Assembly: GCF_029223525.1 (NCBI RefSeq)
Contig: NZ_JARHTQ010000005.1
Location: 248,001-312,000 of the forward strand
Origin: Streptantibioticus ferralitis
GTDB taxonomy: Bacteria; Actinomycetota; Actinomycetes; Streptomycetales; Streptomycetaceae
Length of the DNA: 64,000 nt
Reading direction: 5' to 3'
The position numbers and the translations under genes are program-made. The notes beneath the pieces are model-generated. The model worked only from the letters and a program-made list of their open reading frames with translations. It did not search any database and was not told where the DNA came from. Positions 26,172-34,471 of this stretch are shown here, piece by piece; within the stretch, counting starts at the first letter, position 1, and each line of letters begins with the position of its first letter.

Positions 26172-26944
26172 GGTCCCTCGGGAATTGCTTGTCGTCTTCG
26201 GCACCTGCCGGACGCCGTCCGGCCCTGGGCACGGCAAGGCGACAGCGGCAGATCGTGCCGCGCCCCCCTCCCGTACTCGAAGAGGTTATCCGTTGTACAA
26301 GAATGCGATTCCCAGGGATTTGGTTCCCCGCCGCCGGGGTAACGAGCGAGCACGATGACCGGCAGCGGTCGGCAACTACGCACATCCGCCCACATCCCCC
26401 CGGCGGCCAAGCCCCGCGCACTGTTCCGGCCCGTTCCAGAATCGGGCCGCCCGGCGACCGCACCGGCCATGCACGGGCGGGAATTTACCAAGAATTTCTC
26501 TTTACGTCGGGTACCGCGCGGCCATGAAGTCCCGGCGACTTCACAGCTAACTCACAGAGGCCGCATAGCGGGTTGGGGCACCCGGCCGGAGCGCACGCCC
26601 GCGACATCGACGCGACGGTCTGTCGGGACCCGATCGGCCAGCTCGGCGATCCGCCGGCAGAGGGGAACCTCATCCGAATCTCTGCCATACCGGACATTTC
26701 GTCCATCCTCGACAGGAGACCGGCCCGCCGCCCCGCGCCGAGCACGGCTCCGCGCGGTGAACTGCCGTAAACCGTGGCCCATATGGCCGACAAAAGCGGC
26801 CGTCACCGTGGCCGCCAAGGTGTTCGATTCACCGTCAGGAGGGCACCCGCCACCCCGTCAGAACACCGGTGAAATGGGGCACGTTACCCAGCTGGCCTAC
26901 CAGACTGGCGCGCCGGATTGCGAGGGGAGGTGGAAGGAATCACG
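26172..26944. other. gene-poor region before the 27-kb operon
   Basis: About 770 bases show no ORF with convincing coding character on either strand. Several AT-richer islands occur (26280-26350 and 26480-26560). It must contain the promoter of the frameshifted FHA-ABC gene and probably that of the 27-kb operon. The long 5' leader there could carry regulatory RNA, but I could not identify a known riboswitch. Confidence 0.4.
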
Positions 26945-26998
26945 ATGATTGTGCGGATGGCACTGCCGCAGCTTTCGATCAGTCTGATTCCGGCGTAG
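26945..26998 (+). CDS. 17-codon hydrophobic ORF ahead of 27-kb operon
   Basis: ATG 26945 is preceded by GGGGAGGTGGAAGGA at good spacing. It encodes a 17-residue hydrophobic peptide, starting MIVRMALP and ending LIPA before TAG. It ends 113 bases before the P-loop gene. The ribosome site is better than that of many real genes here. Possible roles are a leader peptide, a signalling peptide processed by the downstream protease and exported by the ABC protein, or chance. Confidence 0.35.
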   Translation: MIVRMALPQLSISLIPA

Positions 26999-27003
26999 CC
27001 GCA

Positions 27004-27069
27004 ATGCCCGTGCAAACGCCTCCGCTTCCGGCAAGGAGCCGCGACAGTGCGGCTTTTAAATCAACGTAA
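27004..27069 (+). CDS. 21-codon ORF ahead of 27-kb operon
   Basis: ATG 27004 opens a 21-residue ORF (MPVQTPPLPARSRDSAAFKST) ending at TAA 27067-27069, 42 bases before the P-loop gene. It has no clear ribosome-binding site and could be translated by reinitiation after the 17-codon ORF five bases upstream. Its Pro-rich start and Ser/Lys end are unlike a transmembrane peptide. Confidence is low. Confidence 0.25.
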   Translation: MPVQTPPLPARSRDSAAFKST

Positions 27070-27111
27070 GGCTCCTCGCCGGTCGAGGCTTTGGGCCTGT
27101 TGGGAGTACCG

Positions 27112-28149
27112 ATGAGGGACTTGTCCACGGCGAAATGGAGTCATGTCACCCGCCGAGTCCCCGACATGAGGCGATGTCGGCTGGGCGGACTGGCCTCACC
27201 ACCGCAACTCGGTGATTTGGTCGTTGCGGAGGTTACCCGTGTGGGCGGCCATGAACGGCTGGAGGACGCCCACGGCCGGGGTGTCCGCCTGCACAAGGGT
27301 GATCTCGTGGTCGGCGCATGCGGCAACCGGTATGCGACCGACTTCTACGAGGGCTACCACCGGCCCGGTCCACGGGCGCACCTGCTCACCGCGGGCGGCG
27401 TGATCGGCACCGCCGTCTCCTGGCACACCAGCTGTCTGGCGCCCACCGAACTGGAAATCGTGGGCGCGCTCACCAATGAGGACAACCTGCCACTGTCCCT
27501 GGAGCACTTCGCCAGGCCCCGTCCCGCGGCGGCGTCCGCCGAGCTACCGGAGCCCGGGGCCGGGGCGCACGCCATCGCGGTGGTGGGTTCCTCGATGAAC
27601 TCCGGGAAGACCACCACCGCGGCCGGTCTGATCAGCGGCTGGGCCCGCGCCGGGCTGGTGGCGGGCGCCGCGAAGGTGACCGGATCCGGCAGCGGCAAGG
27701 ACCGCTGGACCTATATCGACGCGGGGGCGGCCCATGTGGTCGACTTCCTGGACTTCGGGATGTCCTCGACGTTCGGCTACCCCACCGACCGGCTCCGCTC
27801 CACGATGATCGCCATGCGGGACACCCTGGTACACGACGGGGCGAACGCGATCGTGCTGGAGATCGCGGACGGGTTGTTGCAGGACGAGACACGGCTGCTG
27901 ACCGCCTCCTTGTCCGCGGTCTGCCACGGCACGGTGCTCGCGGTGGGCGACGCGCTCGCCGCCCGCGCCGGTGTCGATCTGCTCCGGTCGACCGGCGTGC
28001 CGGTGCTGGCCGTCAGCGGTCTGGTGACGGCCAGCCCGCTGGCGGCGCGCGAGGCCGCCGCCGTCACCGGATTGCCGGTACTGTCCCCCGCCCAGCTCGC
28101 CGAAGGGGCGGCGCTTGATCTGCTGGCCGACCACGCCCTCGCACAGTGA
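27112..28149 (+). CDS. P-loop protein, DUF1611-like
   Basis: ATG 27112 with GGGAG upstream gives 345 residues. The N-terminal domain (about 25-120) has GDLVVAEVTRVGGHERLED, LHKGDLVVGACGNRYA and LLTAGGVIGT. The C-terminal domain opens with Walker A GSSMNSGKTTT (159-169), then AAKVTGSGSGKDRWTY and VLEIADGLLQDET. The arrangement resembles DUF1611 and dethiobiotin-synthetase/MobB-type P-loop proteins, a family that includes D-glutamate N-acetyltransferase DgcN. The reaction here is unknown. The stop overlaps the next ATG (TGATG), coupling it to the metalloprotease. Conserved Lys and Asp residues suggest ATP-dependent ligation or transfer. Confidence 0.75.
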   Translation: MRDLSTAKWSHVTRRVPDMRRCRLGGLASPPQLGDLVVAEVTRVGGHERLEDAHGRGVRLHKGDLVVGACGNRYATDFYEGYHRPGPRAHLLTAGGVIGTAVSWHTSCLAPTELEIVGALTNEDNLPLSLEHFARPRPAAASAELPEPGAGAHAIAVVGSSMNSGKTTTAAGLISGWARAGLVAGAAKVTGSGSGKDRWTYIDAGAAHVVDFLDFGMSSTFGYPTDRLRSTMIAMRDTLVHDGANAIVLEIADGLLQDETRLLTASLSAVCHGTVLAVGDALAARAGVDLLRSTGVPVLAVSGLVTASPLAAREAAAVTGLPVLSPAQLAEGAALDLLADHALAQ

Positions 28150-29231
28150 TGCGCGTCGCCGCCTATCTGCCGGACGGCGGTACCGGGCCGGGCCGGCTGG
28201 CTGAGGTGGAACTCGACGCGACGGTCGTCGGGCCCGCCGAGCTCGTGCTGCCCGAGGTGACGGTGTGCGACGAACGCGGTGGCGAACTGCTGCACGGCGC
28301 CGACCTGGTGTACGACCCGGCGGCGGGCGGCGGCCCGCTGGCCGCCGCCGAGGCGGAGCGGCAGGCGCGGGCGTTCGGCCTCACCAACGCCGCGTACCAC
28401 GCGCAACGCGCCCTGCGGTCGGCCGCCGCCCTGCTGGAGACACCGCTGCCGCACCTGCTGGTGCGGATCGGCGCCCACTCCTCCCCCACCCGCTGGGGAG
28501 GCGGCCACTACCGGCTTCCCGGAGCGGCGAACCCGCCCGAGCCGCACCCGGTGGCGCCGACCGGAGAAGTCCACCTCGGCAGCGGCCGCGCCTTCGTCCT
28601 GGGGTCGGCCACACCGTACTTCCACGCCCCGGCGCACAATCCGGCGATCGTCTACCACGAGGTCGGCCACCACATCTGCCGCCACACCGCCGACTTCCGG
28701 GTGAACCGCCTGCGGCCGCCGGACGCCCAGCACAGCGGCAAGGTCGCCCTCGACGAGGGCACCGCCGACTTCCTGACCGCGCTGCTGCTGGGCACCCCCG
28801 ACATCTACGGCTGGCACCGGGCGCACATTCCGGAGTGGGACCCGCGGCGGCGCAAGCTCGACGCCCGCTGGACCATGGCCTTCCTCCGGCCCAAGTCCAG
28901 CGGCCACGCGCATGCCAACGGGACCATCTGGGCCTCGGCCCTGTGGTCCGCGCGGGCCCGGGTGCTGGCGGAGGGCGGTGACAGCGAGCGCTTCAACCGC
29001 ATGCTGCTGGGCGGCCTGTCGGGGCTCGGCGGGTCCGACGGGCCGGTGCGGGAGGAGCAGGACCGACGCAACCGCTTCTCCGAGTCGCTGCGCGAACTCC
29101 TCACCGCCGATCCCGTACTCGCCCCTGCCGTGCTGGCCGCCATGGCCGACCACGGCATCCATTCGCAGGGCAGCAATGCGGAGTTGCGGGCCCGGATAAG
29201 AAGCACATCCACCCCGGTGGTGACGACATGA
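28149..29231 (+). CDS. HExxH metalloprotease (gluzincin-like)
   Basis: This is a 360-residue protein. HEVGH (170-174) and DEGTADF (202-208) give a His-His-Glu zinc site of the thermolysin/gluzincin type, with catalytic Glu171. Around it are AHNPAIVY before, and GIHSQGSNAELRAR at the end. The N-terminal 160 residues form a beta-rich region that could be a pro-domain or substrate-binding domain. No signal peptide or membrane anchor is seen, so it should act in the cytoplasm. It overlaps both neighbours by 1-4 bases, so it is coupled to the P-loop protein and the exporter. A maturation protease for a small exported product is a reasonable inference. Confidence 0.8.
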   Translation: MRVAAYLPDGGTGPGRLAEVELDATVVGPAELVLPEVTVCDERGGELLHGADLVYDPAAGGGPLAAAEAERQARAFGLTNAAYHAQRALRSAAALLETPLPHLLVRIGAHSSPTRWGGGHYRLPGAANPPEPHPVAPTGEVHLGSGRAFVLGSATPYFHAPAHNPAIVYHEVGHHICRHTADFRVNRLRPPDAQHSGKVALDEGTADFLTALLLGTPDIYGWHRAHIPEWDPRRRKLDARWTMAFLRPKSSGHAHANGTIWASALWSARARVLAEGGDSERFNRMLLGGLSGLGGSDGPVREEQDRRNRFSESLRELLTADPVLAPAVLAAMADHGIHSQGSNAELRARIRSTSTPVVTT

Positions 29232-31033
29232 GCGGCACCCACAAGACCCAGCACGCACTATGGCGATTCCGTGGGTTCGGCACGCCGTATCTGCGGATAC
29301 TTTCGCTGGGATTCGGTCTGCGTATCTGTGAGATGACCGCGGACCTGGCGACCCCGTGGCCGGTCGCCGCGGTCATCGACCGTGTACTCGGAATGAGTTC
29401 CTCGCACAATCCGCTCAGTTCACTACTGGATCTGTTCGGTACCGGGAAAACCGCCATGCTGACCACCGCGGCCGCCGCCGTGGTGCTGCTGGCCGTGGTG
29501 TCCGGGGCGTTCGACTACGCGGGTGACCGGGTGATGAACGGGACCGGCGAACGCATCAGCGTGGCGATCCGTGCGGACGCCTACGCCCATCTGCAGCGGC
29601 TGCCGATGAGCTATCACGACCGGCAGTCGGTGGGCGAGTCGACGAGCCGGATCATCACCGACTGCGGCCGGATCAAGGACAGTCTGGTGGCGCTGTTCTC
29701 CACCTTGTTCCCCGGGCTGCTGTCCATCACCAGCTTCGCGACCGCCCTGCTCTTCCTCGACTGGCGGTTCGGCCTCATCGGCCTGGGCTGCATTCCGCTG
29801 GTCCTGGTCACCGGGGCCCGCAACCACCGGCTCGGCCATCGGGCGGCGCGACGGCAGCGGGCGGCCGAAGGACGGCTGGCCGGTCTGGTCACCGAGTCCC
29901 TGCACGGCATCAAGACCGTGCACTCTTTCGGCCGACAGGACCTGCACGACCAGCACTTCGCGGCCGAGAGCGACGGCACCCTGCGGGCCGGGCTGGACGC
30001 GACCGACATCCAGGCCCGGCGGGTGCCGATGCTGGAGGTGGCGACGGCCTTCGGCACCGCGTCACTGCTGTGGGTCGGCGGCACGGGCGTGACCCACGGC
30101 TGGTGGAGTGTCGGCCATCTGGTGGTCGCGCTCAGCTACCTCGCCGGGATGGTCAACCCGCTGCGGTCACTGTCGAAGCTGTCCATCACGTTCAGTCAGG
30201 GGCAGGCATCAGCCGAACGGATCATCTCGATCCTCGACGAACCGCGTCCGACCAGCGGGACCACCGCGGACCTGCCCGCCCGTGCCACCGGGCGGATCGA
30301 CTTCAGCGGGGTCGCCATGGCCTACGGCCGACGGCCCGCGCTGCGCCGCCTGGACCTTTCCATCAGCCCCGGCGAACGGGTGGCGCTGACCGGGCCGAAC
30401 GGTGTGGGCAAGTCGACGGCGCTCGCCCTGATCGCCGGTCTGTACCGGCCCACCCGGGGTGCGGTACGGATTGACGGCCGCGCGACCACCGACCTGCCCG
30501 AGCAGTGGCTGCACCGCCAGGCCGCCATGGTGCTCCAGGACACCTTCCTGTTCTCCGGCACGCTGGCGGACAACATCCGCTACTCACGGCCCGACGCCTC
30601 CCCCCGCGAGGTGGCCGAGGCCGCCGAGGCCGCACTGGTCACCGATTTCGCCCAACGGCTCCCGGACGGTCTGGAGACCCGACTCGGCGACGGCGGTACC
30701 GGGCTGTCCGGCGGCCAGCGGCAACGGGTGGGCATCGCCCGGGCCCTGCTCGCCGACGCGCCGATCGTGCTGCTGGACGAACCGACGTCGGGGCTCGACA
30801 TGGAGGCCGAGCGCCTGGTCGTCGCCGCACTGCGCCGGCTGGTCACCGACCGGACCGTGGTGATGACCACCCACCGTCCGGCGCTGCTGCGCATGGCGAC
30901 CCGCGAGGTACGGCTGACCGCGACCGACGGCGTGCTGCACAAGACGCTCCCGACGGGACGGCCGGTCGGCAGCGTCCCGCTGGTGATCGACCCACGGGAC
31001 ACCGTCGAAGTCCGTCCGGCAGAGGGCGGTTGA
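29228..31033 (+). CDS. ABC exporter, fused permease-ATPase
   Basis: This is a 601-residue type-I exporter half-transporter. The membrane domain covers about 1-320 with six helices (first RILSLGFGLRICEM, later FATALLFLDWRFGLIGLGC). The ATPase follows with Walker A TGPNGVGKST (about 387), signature LSGGQRQRVGIARAL, Walker B IVLLDEPTSGLD and H-loop TTHRP. Walker B is followed by Glu, so it should be active as a homodimer. There is no C39 peptidase domain, so peptide cleavage, if any, must come from another protein such as the adjacent metalloprotease. The ATG overlaps the protease stop (ATGA). Confidence 0.9.
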   Translation: MSGTHKTQHALWRFRGFGTPYLRILSLGFGLRICEMTADLATPWPVAAVIDRVLGMSSSHNPLSSLLDLFGTGKTAMLTTAAAAVVLLAVVSGAFDYAGDRVMNGTGERISVAIRADAYAHLQRLPMSYHDRQSVGESTSRIITDCGRIKDSLVALFSTLFPGLLSITSFATALLFLDWRFGLIGLGCIPLVLVTGARNHRLGHRAARRQRAAEGRLAGLVTESLHGIKTVHSFGRQDLHDQHFAAESDGTLRAGLDATDIQARRVPMLEVATAFGTASLLWVGGTGVTHGWWSVGHLVVALSYLAGMVNPLRSLSKLSITFSQGQASAERIISILDEPRPTSGTTADLPARATGRIDFSGVAMAYGRRPALRRLDLSISPGERVALTGPNGVGKSTALALIAGLYRPTRGAVRIDGRATTDLPEQWLHRQAAMVLQDTFLFSGTLADNIRYSRPDASPREVAEAAEAALVTDFAQRLPDGLETRLGDGGTGLSGGQRQRVGIARALLADAPIVLLDEPTSGLDMEAERLVVAALRRLVTDRTVVMTTHRPALLRMATREVRLTATDGVLHKTLPTGRPVGSVPLVIDPRDTVEVRPAEGG

Positions 31034-31279
31034 CGGGGCACCGCGGGTTCGGCCACGGTCATCAGCGCGCTCAGGTATCCGCGCGATGCGGCGTTGAGGG
31101 GCGAGTCCTCGTCGAACACGGCCGCAGCAGGGCGGCCGGAAGTAATGCAGACACGGCAAACAGCCCCGGCTCGTCCCACCTGTGAAGCCGGTACGAAGGC
31201 TTGCCCTCTGGGTGCACGAGACCCACAGTGGGACAAGAATTAAGGACGAAAAGGTTGAGCGCAAAATTGGGAGTGGAGT

Positions 31280-32851
31280 ATGACGCCAGTTCCCGACGAC
31301 CACCCCCTCCCGGCCGTCGCCCCCGCGAGCGGCGGCTCCACCGCTGGCGAGAAGGGCCTCAAGACCGGTGCGCTGGGCCTGTTCTCCTCCGTGGCCATCG
31401 GGCTGGCCTCCACCGCCCCCGCGTACAGCCTGGCGGCGACCCTCGGCCTGATCGTCGCGGGCGTCGGACTGCAGGCGCCGATCATCATCGTCCTGGCGTT
31501 TGTCCCGATGCTGCTGATCGCGTACGCCTACCGGGAGTTGAACGCGGTCGACCCCGACTGTGGGACCACCTTCACCTGGGCCGCTCGTGCGTTCGGCCCG
31601 CGTACCGGCTGGATGGGCGGCTGGGGCATCGTCGTCGCCGACATCATCGTGATGGCCAACCTGGCGCAGATCGCGGGCTCGTACGGCTTCCAGCTGCTCG
31701 GCCTCGGTTCACTGGCGGCCAGCACGCTGTGGACCACCGTGGCGGGGGTCTCGTGGATCGTCGTGATGACGGTCATCTGCTACGTCGGCATTGAGATTTC
31801 CGCCGCCCTGCAGCGCTGGCTGCTGTGCGTCGAGATCGCGGTACTGGCCCTGCTCTCGGTGACCGCGCTGGTGCGGGTGTACGGAAGTCATCCGCCTGGA
31901 ACGTCGATCCGTATCGCCGCCTCCTGGTTCAACCCCTTCGACGTCGCCTCGGTGAGCGCGTTCACCTCGGGCATGCTGCTCGCGGTCTTCATCTACTGGG
32001 GATGGGACACCGCGGTCTCGGTGAACGAGGAGACCGCGGACAGCAGGCGCATCCCCGGCCGCGCGGCCGTCGCCTCCACGGTCCTGCTGCTGCTCCTCTA
32101 CGGCCTGGTCGCCACCTCGGCGCAGGCCTTCGCGGGGGTCGGCACCAGGGGGCTCGGCCTGGCCAACCCCGACAACTCCGCTGATGTGCTGTCTACTTTG
32201 GGCACGTCCGTCTTCGGCGGCCATGGATTCGGCGGATTCCTGGCCAAGTTGCTCATCTTCATGGTGCTGACGTCCTCCGCCGCCTCCACCCAGACCACGA
32301 TCCTGCCGACCGCCCGCACCGCGTTCTCCATGGCGGCGCACAAGGCGCTCCCGGCCCAGTTCGCCCGGGTGCACCGCAAGTTCCTCACCCCGACCTGGTC
32401 GACCGTCGGCATGGGGCTGGCATCCATCGCCTTCTACGTCGGGCTGACCAGGATCAGCGGCAATGTGCTCAGCGACTCCATCTCGTCGGTCGGGCTGGGC
32501 ATCGCGTTCTACTACGGACTCACCGGTTTCGCCTGCGTCTGGTACTTCCGCCGCACATTGACCCGCAGTATGCGCGACGCGTGGTTCCGGGGGATCCTGC
32601 CGGGTCTCGGCGGCCTGCTGCTGTTGTTCTTCTTCTGCTACGCGGCCTTCGACGTCTACGCGGACCCGTCGTACGGCCACACCTCGATCGACCTGCCGCT
32701 GCTCGGCGCCACCGGCGGGGTCAGCGTCATCGGTGTCGGCTCACTGGTGGCCGGCGCACTGCTGATGCTCGTTCAACAGGCGGTACGGGGGGACTGGTTC
32801 CGGAACCCGGACGTACTGGTGAGCAGTGCCACCGCGTCGGACGGCGACTGA
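31280..32851 (+). CDS. APC-superfamily amino acid permease (distinct subfamily)
   Basis: This 523-residue protein has 12 to 14 membrane segments. TM1 carries GLASTAPAYSLAATLG and TM2-3 carries DPDCGTTFTWAARAFGP, as in the amino-acid/polyamine APC group with GCTFTW-like motifs. FNPFDVASVSAFTSGMLLAVFIYWGWD and NEETADSRRIPGRAA are also typical. It differs from the other three permeases in the window. It has GGAGTGGAGT before ATG and a 246-bp upstream gap. A possible amino acid or amine importer with unknown substrate. Confidence 0.88.
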   Translation: MTPVPDDHPLPAVAPASGGSTAGEKGLKTGALGLFSSVAIGLASTAPAYSLAATLGLIVAGVGLQAPIIIVLAFVPMLLIAYAYRELNAVDPDCGTTFTWAARAFGPRTGWMGGWGIVVADIIVMANLAQIAGSYGFQLLGLGSLAASTLWTTVAGVSWIVVMTVICYVGIEISAALQRWLLCVEIAVLALLSVTALVRVYGSHPPGTSIRIAASWFNPFDVASVSAFTSGMLLAVFIYWGWDTAVSVNEETADSRRIPGRAAVASTVLLLLLYGLVATSAQAFAGVGTRGLGLANPDNSADVLSTLGTSVFGGHGFGGFLAKLLIFMVLTSSAASTQTTILPTARTAFSMAAHKALPAQFARVHRKFLTPTWSTVGMGLASIAFYVGLTRISGNVLSDSISSVGLGIAFYYGLTGFACVWYFRRTLTRSMRDAWFRGILPGLGGLLLLFFFCYAAFDVYADPSYGHTSIDLPLLGATGGVSVIGVGSLVAGALLMLVQQAVRGDWFRNPDVLVSSATASDGD

Positions 32852-32982
32852 GCGATGCTGTCCGGCGCCCCGGCCACCGCCACGTCTACCGCTATGCGGA
32901 ATGTGACTTCCGAAATCGACCCCCTCTGGGTAACGTCTCCCGGCGGCGCCTTCCCCGCCCCGGCCCCGCGCGGAGGACACAC

Positions 32983-33786
32983 GTGACACACGGGCACCAG
33001 GAACCGCCGCGCCACGCGGATTCCCGCCGAATGGGAACCGATCCACTCTGGCCTGCCTACAACCGTCTCCTGACGGACGAGGAACTCGTCGAGATGGGTC
33101 GCAGCCTGTCCCGGGACTCCGGCATCGTCTCCCCGTACGCCCGCCGGGCCACCGCGCTGCTGACGGCCCCGCGCGAACCGTTACGAAGGGTGGCGGGCGC
33201 GTGGTCCACCGGCTGCGACAGCCGTGTCATCACGGCCCTTTCCAACGCTCTCACGCAGCTCCCGCGGCAACTGGCGCCGCCGTTGGTCGTCGACCTGTTC
33301 CGGGGGCCGGGCACACTCGGCTTCGAACTCGCCCGAAGACTGGGCGGAACCGTGTTCGCCGCCGAACCGGACGCCTTCACCCAGGAGGTCAGCAACGCCT
33401 ACCTGGCCCGAGCCGGGGCCGGTGTGCGCCTGCACAACGTGCACTGCCGCGATCTCCCGCAGGCCGTGGCGCCCCGGGGGCCACGGGACATCTACCTGGT
33501 GGAGCCGCCCTGGCAGGCGGCCGCGCCGGGACAGGAACTCGACCTCGACACCGCGTACCCGCCGATCCGGCTCATCCTGCAGGACATCAGCCGAGCCCGC
33601 GGTGGGCGGCCGTATGCGGTCGTGCTCAAGACCGGCGAGCGGATCAACCGCGACTCCCTGGAACGCGCCTTCGCCGCCGCCCGCCATCTGCGGTACTTCA
33701 CCAGCGCGCCGCCCCTCGCCCCCAACCTGCCCGGCGGACCCCCACCGGCGCACTACCACCTGTACGCCGTCCCCGGTTGGCGCTGA
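32983..33786 (+). CDS. class I methyltransferase-fold protein
   Basis: A GTG at 32983, with CGGAGGA 5 bases upstream, gives 267 residues. The SAM-binding loop is DLFRGPGTLGFELARRLG (about 105-122). A VFAAEPD strand with acidic end follows, and then EPPW (about 170) in place of the NPPY/DPPY motif of N6-adenine or exocyclic-amine methyltransferases. The fold resembles RsmD/TrmD-type RNA methyltransferases, but the substrate is unclear. HNVHCRDLP and PAHYHLYAVPGW are other recognisable segments. It lies downstream of a permease on the same strand with a gap of 131 bases, so it may have its own promoter. Confidence 0.7.
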   Translation: MTHGHQEPPRHADSRRMGTDPLWPAYNRLLTDEELVEMGRSLSRDSGIVSPYARRATALLTAPREPLRRVAGAWSTGCDSRVITALSNALTQLPRQLAPPLVVDLFRGPGTLGFELARRLGGTVFAAEPDAFTQEVSNAYLARAGAGVRLHNVHCRDLPQAVAPRGPRDIYLVEPPWQAAAPGQELDLDTAYPPIRLILQDISRARGGRPYAVVLKTGERINRDSLERAFAAARHLRYFTSAPPLAPNLPGGPPPAHYHLYAVPGWR

Positions 33787-33907
33787 GCCGGCGGCACGGG
33801 TGAAGAACCGCCAGGCCCGGCCAGCCGCTGATCGACTTGCCGACCCCGACCCGCGGGTGTGACCTGATGAGGAGGGGGCACTGGGCGAGGGGGAACGGAG
33901 GCCCGCC

Positions 33908-34315
33908 ATGAGCACGACGCACACCGCTGGACCGGTGCGGCACGGCAGGCCGCACCACCGGACCGCGCAAGCTCACCGCTCCTCCTGGGTGGTGCCCACG
34001 GTGCTCGGCGTCATCTTCGGCGCGTACGCACTCTTCCTCGAACAGGCCAACGGCGTGTCCGCCGGGACGGCCGCGCTGCGCGGGCTGGTCGCCGCGGTGG
34101 TCATGGCGGCGGTCTGCTTCCTGATCGGCAGGCGGCAGCGCTGGATGCAGGCGGAGAGCCAGGCGATCGCCTACGGGGTGGTCTTCGGTATGGCGATGGG
34201 ATACCTGATCAACCTCAGCGGCGCCACGCTGCTCAAGTCCTCCCTCCTGGGCCTTGCCTTCGGCGGCGGCATGGTCGTCGCCACCTTCTACCTCTCGTAC
34301 GCACGTCGGCACTGA
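33908..34315 (+). CDS. small four-helix membrane protein
   Basis: This 135-residue protein has a hydrophilic His/Arg-rich start of about 25 residues, then four hydrophobic helices: VVPTVLGVIFGAYALFL, ALRGLVAAVVMAAVCFLI, AIAYGVVFGMAMGYLI and LLGLAFGGGMVVATFYLS. GGAACGGAGG precedes the ATG. It is common in Streptomyces as a conserved membrane protein of unknown function. A short hairpin at 34322-34342 probably ends it. Confidence 0.75.
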   Translation: MSTTHTAGPVRHGRPHHRTAQAHRSSWVVPTVLGVIFGAYALFLEQANGVSAGTAALRGLVAAVVMAAVCFLIGRRQRWMQAESQAIAYGVVFGMAMGYLINLSGATLLKSSLLGLAFGGGMVVATFYLSYARRH

Positions 34316-34321
34316 CCGCAG

Positions 34322-34342
34322 GCAACCGTCCCTCGCGGTTGC
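34322..34342. terminator. short hairpin after membrane-protein gene
   Basis: Arms GCAACCG (34322-34328) and CGGTTGC (34336-34342) flank a 7-base loop, 7 bases after the membrane-protein stop. It is moderate in strength and lacks a T tract. Confidence 0.5.
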
Positions 34343-34471
34343 GCGTGTTCGTGGTTGCCAATGCTTCCGGCCGCTCCTCAGGGCAACTACCGGGAAAACC
34401 TTGGCGGTTGGGGCGACATGGCCACCGGAGCACCGTGCGGTGGAAGGACGAGGACTACGGGGGATCCACGC

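Noticed and set aside
26355-26948. Forward ORF of 197 codons in the gene-poor leader
   Set aside because: Its composition (Arg/Pro/Ser/Thr-rich), lack of ribosome site and lack of any motif argue against translation.
27777-29258. Reverse ORF of 493 codons opposite the P-loop and metalloprotease genes
   Set aside because: The forward strand has recognisable Walker A and HExxH motifs and overlapping starts. The reverse product is Arg/Gly-rich shadow sequence.
30580-31236. Reverse ORF covering the end of the ABC exporter
   Set aside because: Most of it is antisense to the exporter's ATPase domain; a short segment near 31030-31140 looks somewhat coding-like but cannot be assigned.
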